This document shows, piece after piece, positions 8,448 through 15,784 of a DNA stretch of 30,250 nt. The DNA comes from CALVNN01 sp964393975 (GTDB taxonomy: Bacteria; Bacillota; Clostridia; Christensenellales; UBA1242). A program made the position numbers and the translations under genes. The stretch's first letter is position 1. Each line of letters begins with the position of its first letter. The notes beneath the pieces are model-generated. The model was not told the origin of the DNA and ran no database searches. It saw only the letters and a list, made by a program, of their open reading frames with translations. The DNA is taken from the NCBI GenBank assembly GCA_964393975.1, contig CAYMVO010000012.1, positions 1 through 30,250 of the forward strand, written 5' to 3'.

Positions 8448-8600
8448 ATGTTTTTTGATAAAATATTCTTTAAAAAACTTTTCGGATTAACCGATGTAAC
8501 AATAAATTATTCAACAATTAAGAAATTAATGAGGTTAATTACTTATTATGGTTGCTACCAGTTGATGTATGTTAGTTGTTTAAAATTTTATTATAATTAA
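8448..8600 (+). pseudogene. Short ORF resembling the N-terminal part of MurA
   Basis: A 50-codon ORF ending in TAA at 8598-8600, in the same frame as the MurA-like ORF that begins at the next codon. Its segment LTDVTINYSTIKKLMRLI followed by TYYG can be laid over the MurA stretch with the pattern DVPxLxDVxTMxxLLxxLG, roughly MurA residues 40-65. The match is weak but in the right order and frame. It may be the 5' part of a gene broken by a stop codon, or a separate small ORF translated ahead of the next. AGG at 8436-8438 is a weak ribosome binding site. Confidence 0.4.
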
Positions 8601-8612
8601 ATGAGGATTTTT

Positions 8613-9317
8613 ATGGAAGCGTTCACCTCTACTGGAACTATATTGATTTCTTATATTGATAGAAAGATTTTGTTGGTGAAACACCCAGAAGGACACTGCA
8701 TAGTTTTGTATGAGAGTGATGTAAACAATTGTTGGTCGAGTATTAATCTTGTGCCATTTCTTGTTTATAAACATAAGAATTTATTATTAAAATGTAAACC
8801 TAATGGCTGTAGGATTGACCAACGGTCAATTGATTTGTATTTAAAAATCATGCAAGAATTTGGTTTTAAGATTAAAAATCTTAAAGATGGTAGTATTAAA
8901 ATAAAATTAGGAAAGTGCGAAAATAACAAAACTATTGAATTACCATTCCCTTCTTTTACTGGTTCATCAATAGCTATCTATTGTTCTATGATTAACACAA
9001 AGAAAACAACAATAAAGAATGTATCATTGAAACCGGAAATTCTTTATTTAATTAAAATTGTTAAAAAATTGGGTTGGAAAATTGAATTTTATAATAATAC
9101 TTTATACATAGAAAATACAGGCAAAGAAATGAGTATTTTAAATATACGGATACCAGAGGACAGAAATGTTTTAGTGACTAAAATAATATATAATCTAATT
9201 AACAATAAAAGGTTTTATTATTCTAGTGAAAATAATCTTTATTTGATGCCCCTTATTGAATATTTTGACAAAATTGGTGTTAAATATAATTTCAAACATT
9301 CATTCGATGTTTGTTAA
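8613..9317 (+). CDS. Diverged MurA/EPSP-synthase-fold protein, truncated
   Basis: A 234-residue protein that I align by eye with residues of about 75-290 of MurA (UDP-GlcNAc enolpyruvyl transferase, first step of peptidoglycan synthesis). Supporting segments are PNGCRIDQRSIDLYLK (MurA PGGCxIGxRPxDxHxK, with the catalytic Cys kept as Cys66), ELPFPSFTGSSIAI (MurA LDFPSxxATEN), NVSLKPEILYLIKIVKKLGW (NxAxEPEIxDLxxFLxxMGA) and RIPEDRNVLVTKIIYNLI (IPDRIEAGTFLIAAA). The C-terminal third of MurA is missing and the N-terminal part is lost or lies in the ORF at 8448-8600. ATG 8613 has GAGGA five bases upstream; the in-frame ATG 8601 has none. It is unlikely to be an active MurA. A retained ligand-binding or regulatory role is possible, as is slow decay. 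Confidence 0.65.
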   Translation: MEAFTSTGTILISYIDRKILLVKHPEGHCIVLYESDVNNCWSSINLVPFLVYKHKNLLLKCKPNGCRIDQRSIDLYLKIMQEFGFKIKNLKDGSIKIKLGKCENNKTIELPFPSFTGSSIAIYCSMINTKKTTIKNVSLKPEILYLIKIVKKLGWKIEFYNNTLYIENTGKEMSILNIRIPEDRNVLVTKIIYNLINNKRFYYSSENNLYLMPLIEYFDKIGVKYNFKHSFDVC

Positions 9318-9511
9318 TTCTATAATTGAATTTAATATTGCTTTGGTTTTGGATAGTTATAAAACTTTTTTGAAAACCTTTTTATGTATTCTTGATAAAC
9401 TAGCGATTTATCAACAAAATTTTCTATTTAAATATTTTTCTTGTGAAAAGAATTGGAGCGATAGCCAATTAAACTCTATAATAAATTATATAAAACAAAA
9501 GGAGAAAGATT

Positions 9512-10738
9512 GTGACATTTTTCGAAGAGTTACAATGGAGAGGATTGGTTCAGGATGTATCAAGTCCTGATTTGATAGATAAACTAAACAAAGGTGGTCT
9601 TACTTTTTACATTGGAACCGACCCTACGGCTGATAGTTTGCATTTGGGACATTATTCTTCATTTTTGATTACTAGGAGACTTGCAAAAGCGGGACACAAT
9701 CCGTTACTACTTGTTGGTGCGGCTACCGCTTTGATAGGTGACCCTAGAGGGACAACGGAAAGAAAGTTGTCTAATAAAGATGAGGTATTTGCAAATTTTG
9801 AAAAATTAAAAGCACAACTGCAAAAAATTTTCCCATATCCTGTACTGAATAACTACGATTGGGTTAAGGATATTCATATTATTGATTTTTTTAGGGATTA
9901 CGGAAAATATATCAATGTTTCTTATATGCTCAATAAAGATTTAGTGCGTAGACAAATGGAAAACTCGGGTATTTCGTATGCGGAATTTTCGTATATGTTA
10001 ATACAAGGACTAGATTTTAAATATTTACATGAAAATATGGGTGTTGATTTGCAAATAGCGGGTTCTGACCAGTGGGGTAATATGACAACAGGTATTGAAC
10101 TAATTAGGAAAACTACAGGAGAGGAAGTCTACGCTATGACGATGCCTTTGGTTACTGATGCGAATGGTGTCAAATTTGGAAAGAGTGAAGGCAATGCTGT
10201 TTGGTTAGACAGAGAAAAAACAAGTCCTTATGAACTCTATCAATTTTTGATAAATACCGATGATAGAGTAATCATTGATTATTTGAAACGATTGACCTTT
10301 TTAACAAAGGAAGAAATAGACACTATTGAGGCTCAACATTTAGAAAGTCCGCATCTAAGGATAGCACAAAAGAGACTGGCAAAAGAGATAATATCCGATT
10401 TGCACGGATTAGAGGCTTATGAAGAAGCGGAAAAAATCAGCGAAAATCTATTTAGTGGTAATATAAAAGATGTTTCTATAAAAGATTTGGAAGTAGGTTT
10501 TAAAAATGTACCTCATTTTGATATAAAAGAAGATAACATAGTAAATGTGTTGGTTTTAAATGGTATTTGTTCATCAAAGCGGGAAGCGAATGAGTTTATT
10601 AGTAACGGTGCTATCTCTATAAATGGTGAGATTGTCAAAGATGCAAAATTTAATGTAGAAAAGAATATCGCACTAGATAATAGAATAGTGATTATAAGAA
10701 GAGGGAAGAAGAAAAATTACTTCTGTAATGTTATATAA
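9512..10738 (+). CDS. tyrS: Tyrosyl-tRNA synthetase
   Basis: A 408-residue class I aminoacyl-tRNA synthetase that charges tRNA-Tyr. The HIGH motif appears as HLGH near residue 46 in a TDPTADSLHLGHYSS context typical of TyrRS. The tyrosine-site segments YMLNKDLVRRQ and YMLIQGLDF, then AGSDQWGN, are typical, and the KMSKS loop is KFGKSEG near residue 220. The C-terminal S4-like RNA-binding domain is at about 340-400 (VLNGICSSKREANEFISNGA). The length is normal for the bacterial TyrS family. The start is GTG 9512 with GGAG seven bases upstream. The 194 bases before it do not contain a T-box consensus, although many Firmicute tyrS genes are T-box controlled. Confidence 0.97.
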   Translation: MTFFEELQWRGLVQDVSSPDLIDKLNKGGLTFYIGTDPTADSLHLGHYSSFLITRRLAKAGHNPLLLVGAATALIGDPRGTTERKLSNKDEVFANFEKLKAQLQKIFPYPVLNNYDWVKDIHIIDFFRDYGKYINVSYMLNKDLVRRQMENSGISYAEFSYMLIQGLDFKYLHENMGVDLQIAGSDQWGNMTTGIELIRKTTGEEVYAMTMPLVTDANGVKFGKSEGNAVWLDREKTSPYELYQFLINTDDRVIIDYLKRLTFLTKEEIDTIEAQHLESPHLRIAQKRLAKEIISDLHGLEAYEEAEKISENLFSGNIKDVSIKDLEVGFKNVPHFDIKEDNIVNVLVLNGICSSKREANEFISNGAISINGEIVKDAKFNVEKNIALDNRIVIIRRGKKKNYFCNVI

Positions 10739-10806
10739 CTATAAGATGAGTATAATTAATATGTGTAAAATAAAAAGGTTTTTTGTTAGTGTGTTTTGTT
10801 GGTGGA

Positions 10807-10834
10807 AAAAATCTCGGCGTTTGCCGAGATTTTT
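10807..10834. terminator. Bidirectional terminator between tyrS and the carrier-protein gene
   Basis: ATCTCGGC, a GTTT loop and GCCGAGAT form a perfect 8-bp stem flanked by AAAA on the left and TTTT on the right, so it can terminate the convergent transcripts from both sides. Confidence 0.92.
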
Positions 10835-10837
10835 GCT

Positions 10838-11077
10838 TTAAGCAACATTTATTTGTTTTTGTTCTATATAAGAAATTACATCACTAAGTGTTCTTAGTTT
10901 GCTAAAATCTTCATCAGGTACTTCAATCCCAAATTTATCTTCTATATCGCATACGACCGATATTACGGAGAATGAGTCAAGCCCTAATTCTGTTTGTATG
11001 TCCATACTGCAATCAATTTTATCTGCGCTTAGTCCAGTGTAATCACTTACTATTTTTTTGATTTCTTGTTCTACCAT
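10838..11077 (-). CDS. Acyl/peptidyl carrier protein
   Basis: A 79-residue acidic helical protein with the carrier-protein signature LGLDSFSVI; Ser35 is the expected 4'-phosphopantetheine attachment site. It carries acyl or aminoacyl groups as thioesters for partner enzymes. It lies 12 bases downstream of the condensation-like gene on the same strand, with an AGAGGA site before its ATG, so both are made from one transcript. Because the neighbour is an NRPS-type condensation protein and no fatty-acid synthesis genes are nearby, a specialised carrier rather than the housekeeping AcpP is more likely; this is inference. Confidence 0.9.
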   Translation of the reverse strand: MVEQEIKKIVSDYTGLSADKIDCSMDIQTELGLDSFSVISVVCDIEDKFGIEVPDEDFSKLRTLSDVISYIEQKQINVA

Positions 11078-11089
11078 TTTATCCTCTCT

Positions 11090-12445
11090 TTAAAGTTTAA
11101 CTTTTAAATCTTTTATTAGTATTTCAGGGTTTTCTGTTATTTGATTTATTAAACTAACATAGTTGTTATGATAGTTTTGTACGTCTTCTGCGGATGTTAT
11201 AATGTCTTGTACGTCATAACACATTTGTATATCACCAGCGTTAATGTCGTAAAGTAAAGCAAAGTATGCTGGCAAACTTCCTTTTTCGTTGCTATAAATT
11301 GTGAAGCTAGCATTCTCTTGTTTTACATAAGGTATTAGTGAAAAGGTTAAAGGGTAGTATGTTGATAACATAGGTGCGCCGTATTTCTTTTTAAACATAA
11401 CCTCAAATTCTTGATCACTAAAATTTATATGTCTATATAATTGGTTTTGCATTGCAACAAACTTTTCAAAGTTCTCGTTGAAACTTTTGTTTTGGTCTAT
11501 TTCGGTGTAACTTCCTATGCTTTGTACTTTCGTGCCAGCGCATTTTTTCTCTAGCATAGTTCCTCTACAATTACAAAGTTCTAGAGGTAACATAGCAGGA
11601 GTATCGCCATTTATTTTTGAAATAGTTATGGATGATATATAGAAAAGTATGTTTGCTAGTGAGTTGCGAGTCTTAGTTGATAGTTCCACCGCTTTATCTA
11701 CTGTTTCTTTGCTTATTTTATGCATATAGCCCGTAGTCTTATTTTTTATAAAGAACATCTTCATATTACGTTTGTTTTTTTCTCTACGCTTTTTGAATAT
11801 TGGTTCTTTTGAACCTGCTAGACTAGCAAAGTATGGTTCCTCTTTATCTTTCCAATAATTTTCAAAGAATTGTCTATGTTTTGAATATTTAACTTCGTCC
11901 TCTTTGTTTTCAATATCATTGATAATGACATCTTCAAACTTTAAAGGTGCTTCAGGGAGCTCGGTTTTATTTATCAGGGCATTATATACATCTGTTAAAT
12001 CTTTAAATATTATATTTAATCCATAAATATCAACGACCATATGACATATTTTAATTAGTACTATGTATTTATTGTCAAAAGTCTTTATAAAATATGGCTC
12101 CACCACGACACCTTTTTTGTATGCAATAGGTCTCTTTTTGTGTTTAAGTAAAAATTTGGTCTGAGCCTTTTCATTATCAAACTCATAATAAGGTATTTCT
12201 TTTATAGGTTTGATATCTTCAATATTTTCAAAATATTGCATTAACTTTTTATCTTTTTTTACAAATCTTATTCTTAAGCAGTCGTTTCTTTCTACTACTT
12301 TATTGTATGCTTTTGTCATTATACCTTTATCAAAAGGTTTATCAAAATCTAATGATGCGACAATATTAATCACTCTTTTATCTAAAGTGTATTGTAATTG
12401 AAGCTTTACCACTTCTTGAGAAGGGTTTAAATCGTATAGTTTCAT
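11090..12445 (-). CDS. Stand-alone condensation-domain protein (NRPS C-domain superfamily)
   Basis: A 451-residue protein with the shape of the CoA-dependent acyltransferase/NRPS condensation superfamily. The opening (LNPSQEVVKLQLQYTLDKRVINI) and the VVERNDCLRIRF segment match the usual N-terminal strand-helix pattern of C domains. The HHxxxDG motif appears as CHMVVDIYG: the second His (His135) and Asp139 are kept, the first His is Cys and the Gly is displaced. The C-terminal half has the expected donor-side layout (the SNEKGSLPAYFALLYD region). Family members join a carrier-bound acyl or aminoacyl group to an amine or hydroxyl. With the adjacent carrier protein this forms a minimal cassette; no adenylation domain or phosphopantetheinyl transferase is in the window. 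GGAGG lies six bases before the ATG. Confidence 0.85.
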   Translation of the reverse strand: MKLYDLNPSQEVVKLQLQYTLDKRVINIVASLDFDKPFDKGIMTKAYNKVVERNDCLRIRFVKKDKKLMQYFENIEDIKPIKEIPYYEFDNEKAQTKFLLKHKKRPIAYKKGVVVEPYFIKTFDNKYIVLIKICHMVVDIYGLNIIFKDLTDVYNALINKTELPEAPLKFEDVIINDIENKEDEVKYSKHRQFFENYWKDKEEPYFASLAGSKEPIFKKRREKNKRNMKMFFIKNKTTGYMHKISKETVDKAVELSTKTRNSLANILFYISSITISKINGDTPAMLPLELCNCRGTMLEKKCAGTKVQSIGSYTEIDQNKSFNENFEKFVAMQNQLYRHINFSDQEFEVMFKKKYGAPMLSTYYPLTFSLIPYVKQENASFTIYSNEKGSLPAYFALLYDINAGDIQMCYDVQDIITSAEDVQNYHNNYVSLINQITENPEILIKDLKVKL

Positions 12446-12462
12446 TTATTATCCTCCGAAAA

Positions 12463-12508
12463 ATGTTTGTAAATTTAAAATTTACATTGTACATTTTATT
12501 ACAAACAT
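12463..12508. promoter_or_regulatory. Nested inverted repeats, probable operator of the condensation operon
   Basis: Outer repeat: ATGTTTGTAA (12463-12472) and TTACAAACAT (12499-12508), perfect 10-bp arms. Inner repeat: TGTAAATTT (12468-12476), a central A, AAATTTACA (12478-12486), perfect 9-bp arms. The outer right arm overlaps the edge of the minus-strand spacer and the inner one covers the predicted start site. This is the expected place for repressor binding; the divergent Xre protein is the natural candidate. Confidence 0.6.
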
Positions 12509-12521
12509 ATATACAATACAA
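12493..12521 (-). promoter_or_regulatory. Promoter of the condensation/carrier operon
   Basis: Read on the minus strand: TTGTAT (12521-12516), a 17-base spacer and TAAAAT (12498-12493). The predicted start near 12486 falls at the edge of a perfect palindrome (12468-12486), giving a leader of about 40 bases with a GGAGG site. Confidence 0.6.
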
Positions 12522-12576
12522 GAGAATTATCAAAGATTCTTTCTCTTTTTAAAATCCTTACATTGAGAATATAAAA

Positions 12577-12603
12577 AAATTTCTCTCGCTGAGAGAGAAT
12601 TTT
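12577..12603. repeat. Hairpin upstream of the Xre gene
   Basis: TTCTCTC and GAGAGAA arms around a GCTGA loop form a 7-bp stem, extended by three A-T pairs after one mismatch. It is followed by a broken T-rich run (TTTTGCAATTTTTG). It could attenuate read-through or be a second regulator site just before the -35 of the Xre gene. Confidence 0.5.
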
Positions 12604-12614
12604 GCAATTTTTGT

Positions 12615-12643
12615 TTGTGTTTTTGTTCTACTAGTAGTATAAT
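12615..12643 (+). promoter_or_regulatory. Promoter of the Xre/ABC exporter operon
   Basis: TTGTGT at 12615-12620, a 17-base spacer and a perfect TATAAT at 12638-12643. The predicted transcription start (about 12650) coincides with the second ATG of the regulator gene, which has no ribosome binding site. Confidence 0.7.
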
Positions 12644-12649
12644 ATGTAT

Positions 12650-13228
12650 ATGAAAAACATAAGAGATACAGTTAAAGATAATTTAATAGCTTTAAGAAAG
12701 CAAAATAAATTAACGCAAATGGAGTTAGCAAAAAAATTAAATTATTCAGATAAAGCAATTTCTAGATGGGAGAATGGTGAAGTTTTGCCTGATGTTGAGA
12801 TATTGCAAAGCATAGCAGATGTATACAATATCCCTTTATCTTACATATTAGAGGAGAAGCATCCTGAAGATAAAAAGCCAAAACAAATGCAAAAAAAATA
12901 TGCAGTAGCGGTTTTGTCTATTCTTGCATTATGGACAGCTATTACGGTAGGATTTGTTTATTTAAACATTGTGTACAATTACACATTTTGGCAAATCTTT
13001 GTTTGGGGTGTCCCAATTACTTGTGTGTTTATGTTAGTGTTCAATGCAAAGTGGCAAAATAGCAAGATTTTGAGTTTGATTTTTTGGTCGATTTTGTGTT
13101 GGTCGTTGATTGCTAGTTTTTATTTACAATATTTACAATACAATCTATGGTTGGTGTTTTTGATAGGTATACCAGTGCAAGCGTGTGTTGTAGTGGGGTT
13201 TTTAATGCCGAAAGAAGATAAGGAGTGA
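12650..13228 (+). CDS. Xre-family HTH regulator with membrane-spanning C-terminus
   Basis: A 192-residue protein. Residues about 8-65 form an Xre/Cro-type HTH (LRKQNKLTQMELAKKLNYS, then DKAISRWENGEVLPDVEIL), a DNA-binding repressor fold. After a charged linker, residues about 80-190 contain four hydrophobic stretches predicted to span the membrane. Such HTH-membrane proteins in Clostridia often sit beside ABC exporters and may sense the membrane or the transporter. I prefer ATG 12650 over 12644: the -10 box ends at 12643, so 12644 would lie upstream of the transcript start, whereas 12650 could be read from a leaderless mRNA. The ABC gene follows after four bases. Confidence 0.88.
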   Translation: MKNIRDTVKDNLIALRKQNKLTQMELAKKLNYSDKAISRWENGEVLPDVEILQSIADVYNIPLSYILEEKHPEDKKPKQMQKKYAVAVLSILALWTAITVGFVYLNIVYNYTFWQIFVWGVPITCVFMLVFNAKWQNSKILSLIFWSILCWSLIASFYLQYLQYNLWLVFLIGIPVQACVVVGFLMPKEDKE

Positions 13229-13232
13229 CGGT

Positions 13233-15569
13233 ATGTTAAAATTAAAAGACGTTACAAAGCGTTATGAAATGATAGAAAACAATGTGGACGCTTTAAAAGG
13301 TATTTCAATAAATTTTAGGCGCAGTGAATTTGTGTCTATATTAGGTCCTAGTGGTTGTGGTAAAACTACACTACTAAACATTATTGGCGGATTAGATAGG
13401 TATACTAGTGGGGATTTAATTATAAACGGTGTTAGCACAAGAGATTATAAAGATAAGGATTGGGACTTTTATAGAAACAATACTATTGGGTTTGTGTTTC
13501 AAAGTTATAATCTTATTATGCACCAAACTATTCTTAAAAATATTGAACTCGCTATGACACTTAGTGGGGTTAGTAGGTCTGAATGTAAGAAACGCGCTAT
13601 TAATGCTTTAGAAAAAGTCGGGCTAAAGGAGCATCTACTTAAAAAACCTTCTCAGTTATCTGGTGGACAAATGCAAAGAGTTGCTATAGCAAGAGCTTTG
13701 GTGAACAATCCATCTATCATACTTGCGGATGAGCCTACAGGAGCTCTTGACAGTGAAACTAGTAGACAAATAATGGATTTGATGGAAGATATTGGTAAAA
13801 ATCATTTAGTTATTATGGTTACACACAATAAGGAATTAGCAGAAGAATATTCGACGAGGGTAATAAATCTTTTAGATGGTAAGGTAATTAATGATACCAA
13901 TCCTTATAGCGATGAAGATTTTTCTAAAGATTTTGCTATAAAAGATGAAGATATAGACAAACAAAAAGCCAAAGACAAGACGTCAATGTCATTCGCTACA
14001 GCATTGTCTCTTAGCTTTGATAACTTGAAAACTAAGAAGGCGCGAACATTTTTGACTTCTTTTGCGGGAAGTATAGGTATAATAGGTATTGCGCTAGTTT
14101 TAGCTATTAGCAGTGGTTTTAGTGGGTATATTAATACTATGCAACAAGACACATTATCATCTTATCCTATAGTAATTGCAGAAAGTACTTATGATGTGAC
14201 GCAATTAATGTCGCAGGGAAATAATATTTTAAGTGGCAGTGATAGTGAATTTGTTGTTAACCCAATTATGAGTAATATGAGTAAGGCAATTGTCAATAAT
14301 AATATTACTAAAGATTATATAGATAATGTAATCATTCCTTTAAAGGGTGAAGATTTTGTTAGTGATATTTTGATTGATTATGAATTTGATTTAAATGTAT
14401 ATAATCAACGCGGAAACAATGATGGTGTGAAGTATGTTAAAGCGTATTCTTACGCAAAAGGTAGTTGCTTTTGGACTCAAATGACTAATAAAACGGAGTT
14501 AATTTTAGATACTTACGAGCTTATTGGTGATAGTAAATTACCTAACTCCGCTAATGAAATCGCGGTAGTGGTTGATAGTGAATACCGTATATCAGACTTG
14601 ACACTTATAGCACTTGGGCTAGATAGTAGTGTGGGGAAAATAGGTATAAATAGTTTGCTAGGATTAGAGTTGAAGCTTATAGACAACAATAACCTTTATA
14701 GTAAAAACGGTGATAGGTTTACTCGTAATATAGTTGATGAGGTTATTTATAATACTGGCGATACGATCAAAGTTACCGCTGTTTTAAGAGCTAAATCAGA
14801 TACTGATATGAATAGTGTGATTAGTGGTGTAATGTATCACAACTCGCTAGTCGATAAAGTGCTAGCTAGTGCTAAAAATAGTGATATTGTGACTTGGCAA
14901 TTAAAAAATCCTACAATAAATCCATTTAGTGGTGATGCTTATGTGGAAGATGACACCACAGTACAAGAACAAGAAACAAGTACGTTAAAGTCATTGAATT
15001 ATTTTGAAACACCTAATCAAATAAGGATTTTCCCTGTTGACTTTAAAAGTAAAGAGGATGTAATTAAGGTGTTGGATGAGTATAATGAGGATAGGCTTGA
15101 CTCCGAGAAGATCGTATACACCGATTCCATAGCGCTTATGGTGAATACTTTAAATACTGTTGTCGACACAATCACCTATGTGCTTATTGCGTTTATAAGT
15201 ATTAGTCTTGTTGTGTCTTCAATAATGATAGGGATAATTACTTATATTAGTGTGCTTGAGAGGACTAAGGAGATAGGTATATTGCGTTCTATTGGGGCGC
15301 GTAAGAAAGATATAAGTCGTGTGTTTAATGCAGAGACTTTGATCGTGGGGTTTGCTAGTGGATTACTTGGTGTGTTTATAACGCTACTTATAAGCGTGCC
15401 AATCAATATTATTGTTGGTGTGTTGACAGGCATTTCAAATGTTGCAAATCTTAGTGTTTTTAGCGCTATAGTGCTAATAGTTGTAAGTATGCTATTAACA
15501 TTGATTGCGGGGTTGATTCCTGCCAAAATGGCTACGAAAAAAGATCCGGTTGAAGCGTTGCGACAATAG
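13233..15569 (+). CDS. ABC exporter, fused ATPase and FtsX-type permease
   Basis: A 778-residue single-chain ABC protein of the MacB/LolD-FtsX superfamily. The nucleotide-binding domain is at residues 1-230: Walker A GPSGCGKTT near 38, signature LSGGQMQRVAIARAL near 141, Walker B ILADEPTGALDS near 161. A membrane helix at about 272-300 (GSIGIIGIALVLAISSGF) is followed by an extracytoplasmic domain of roughly 340 residues and three helices at about 650-775 with the FtsX-like LERTKEIGILRSIGARKKD segment. Such proteins move lipids or peptides, or confer peptide-antibiotic resistance; substrate unknown. It is co-transcribed with the Xre gene: AAGGAG overlaps the upstream stop. The divergent condensation/carrier genes suggest export of, or immunity to, their product (inference). 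Confidence 0.93.
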   Translation: MLKLKDVTKRYEMIENNVDALKGISINFRRSEFVSILGPSGCGKTTLLNIIGGLDRYTSGDLIINGVSTRDYKDKDWDFYRNNTIGFVFQSYNLIMHQTILKNIELAMTLSGVSRSECKKRAINALEKVGLKEHLLKKPSQLSGGQMQRVAIARALVNNPSIILADEPTGALDSETSRQIMDLMEDIGKNHLVIMVTHNKELAEEYSTRVINLLDGKVINDTNPYSDEDFSKDFAIKDEDIDKQKAKDKTSMSFATALSLSFDNLKTKKARTFLTSFAGSIGIIGIALVLAISSGFSGYINTMQQDTLSSYPIVIAESTYDVTQLMSQGNNILSGSDSEFVVNPIMSNMSKAIVNNNITKDYIDNVIIPLKGEDFVSDILIDYEFDLNVYNQRGNNDGVKYVKAYSYAKGSCFWTQMTNKTELILDTYELIGDSKLPNSANEIAVVVDSEYRISDLTLIALGLDSSVGKIGINSLLGLELKLIDNNNLYSKNGDRFTRNIVDEVIYNTGDTIKVTAVLRAKSDTDMNSVISGVMYHNSLVDKVLASAKNSDIVTWQLKNPTINPFSGDAYVEDDTTVQEQETSTLKSLNYFETPNQIRIFPVDFKSKEDVIKVLDEYNEDRLDSEKIVYTDSIALMVNTLNTVVDTITYVLIAFISISLVVSSIMIGIITYISVLERTKEIGILRSIGARKKDISRVFNAETLIVGFASGLLGVFITLLISVPINIIVGVLTGISNVANLSVFSAIVLIVVSMLLTLIAGLIPAKMATKKDPVEALRQ

Positions 15570-15784
15570 TAATTATTGTAGTGTATGATGACTTATAAAT
15601 TGGACTTTATGTGTAAAATGGGGATGCTTTTATATTGATAGTCAGAATCAATAGTCGCAGGTGAGAAAGCTAAAAAGATAAAATTTTTAATTAAATGAAT
15701 AATCAATAAATCAATAGTTTGGATAAGAGAATAATTTTGTGAAAGCTCGCAAATAATAAATTTAGAATACTTTTGAGGTGTAAA

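Noticed and set aside
9318..9511. T-box leader of tyrS
   Set aside because: No AGGGTGG-type T-box sequence and no terminator/antiterminator pair in the 194 bases before the start.
9256..9570. 104-codon ORF overlapping the MurA-like gene and tyrS
   Set aside because: It overlaps both genes, has no ribosome binding site and resembles nothing; it is a shadow of AT-rich sequence.
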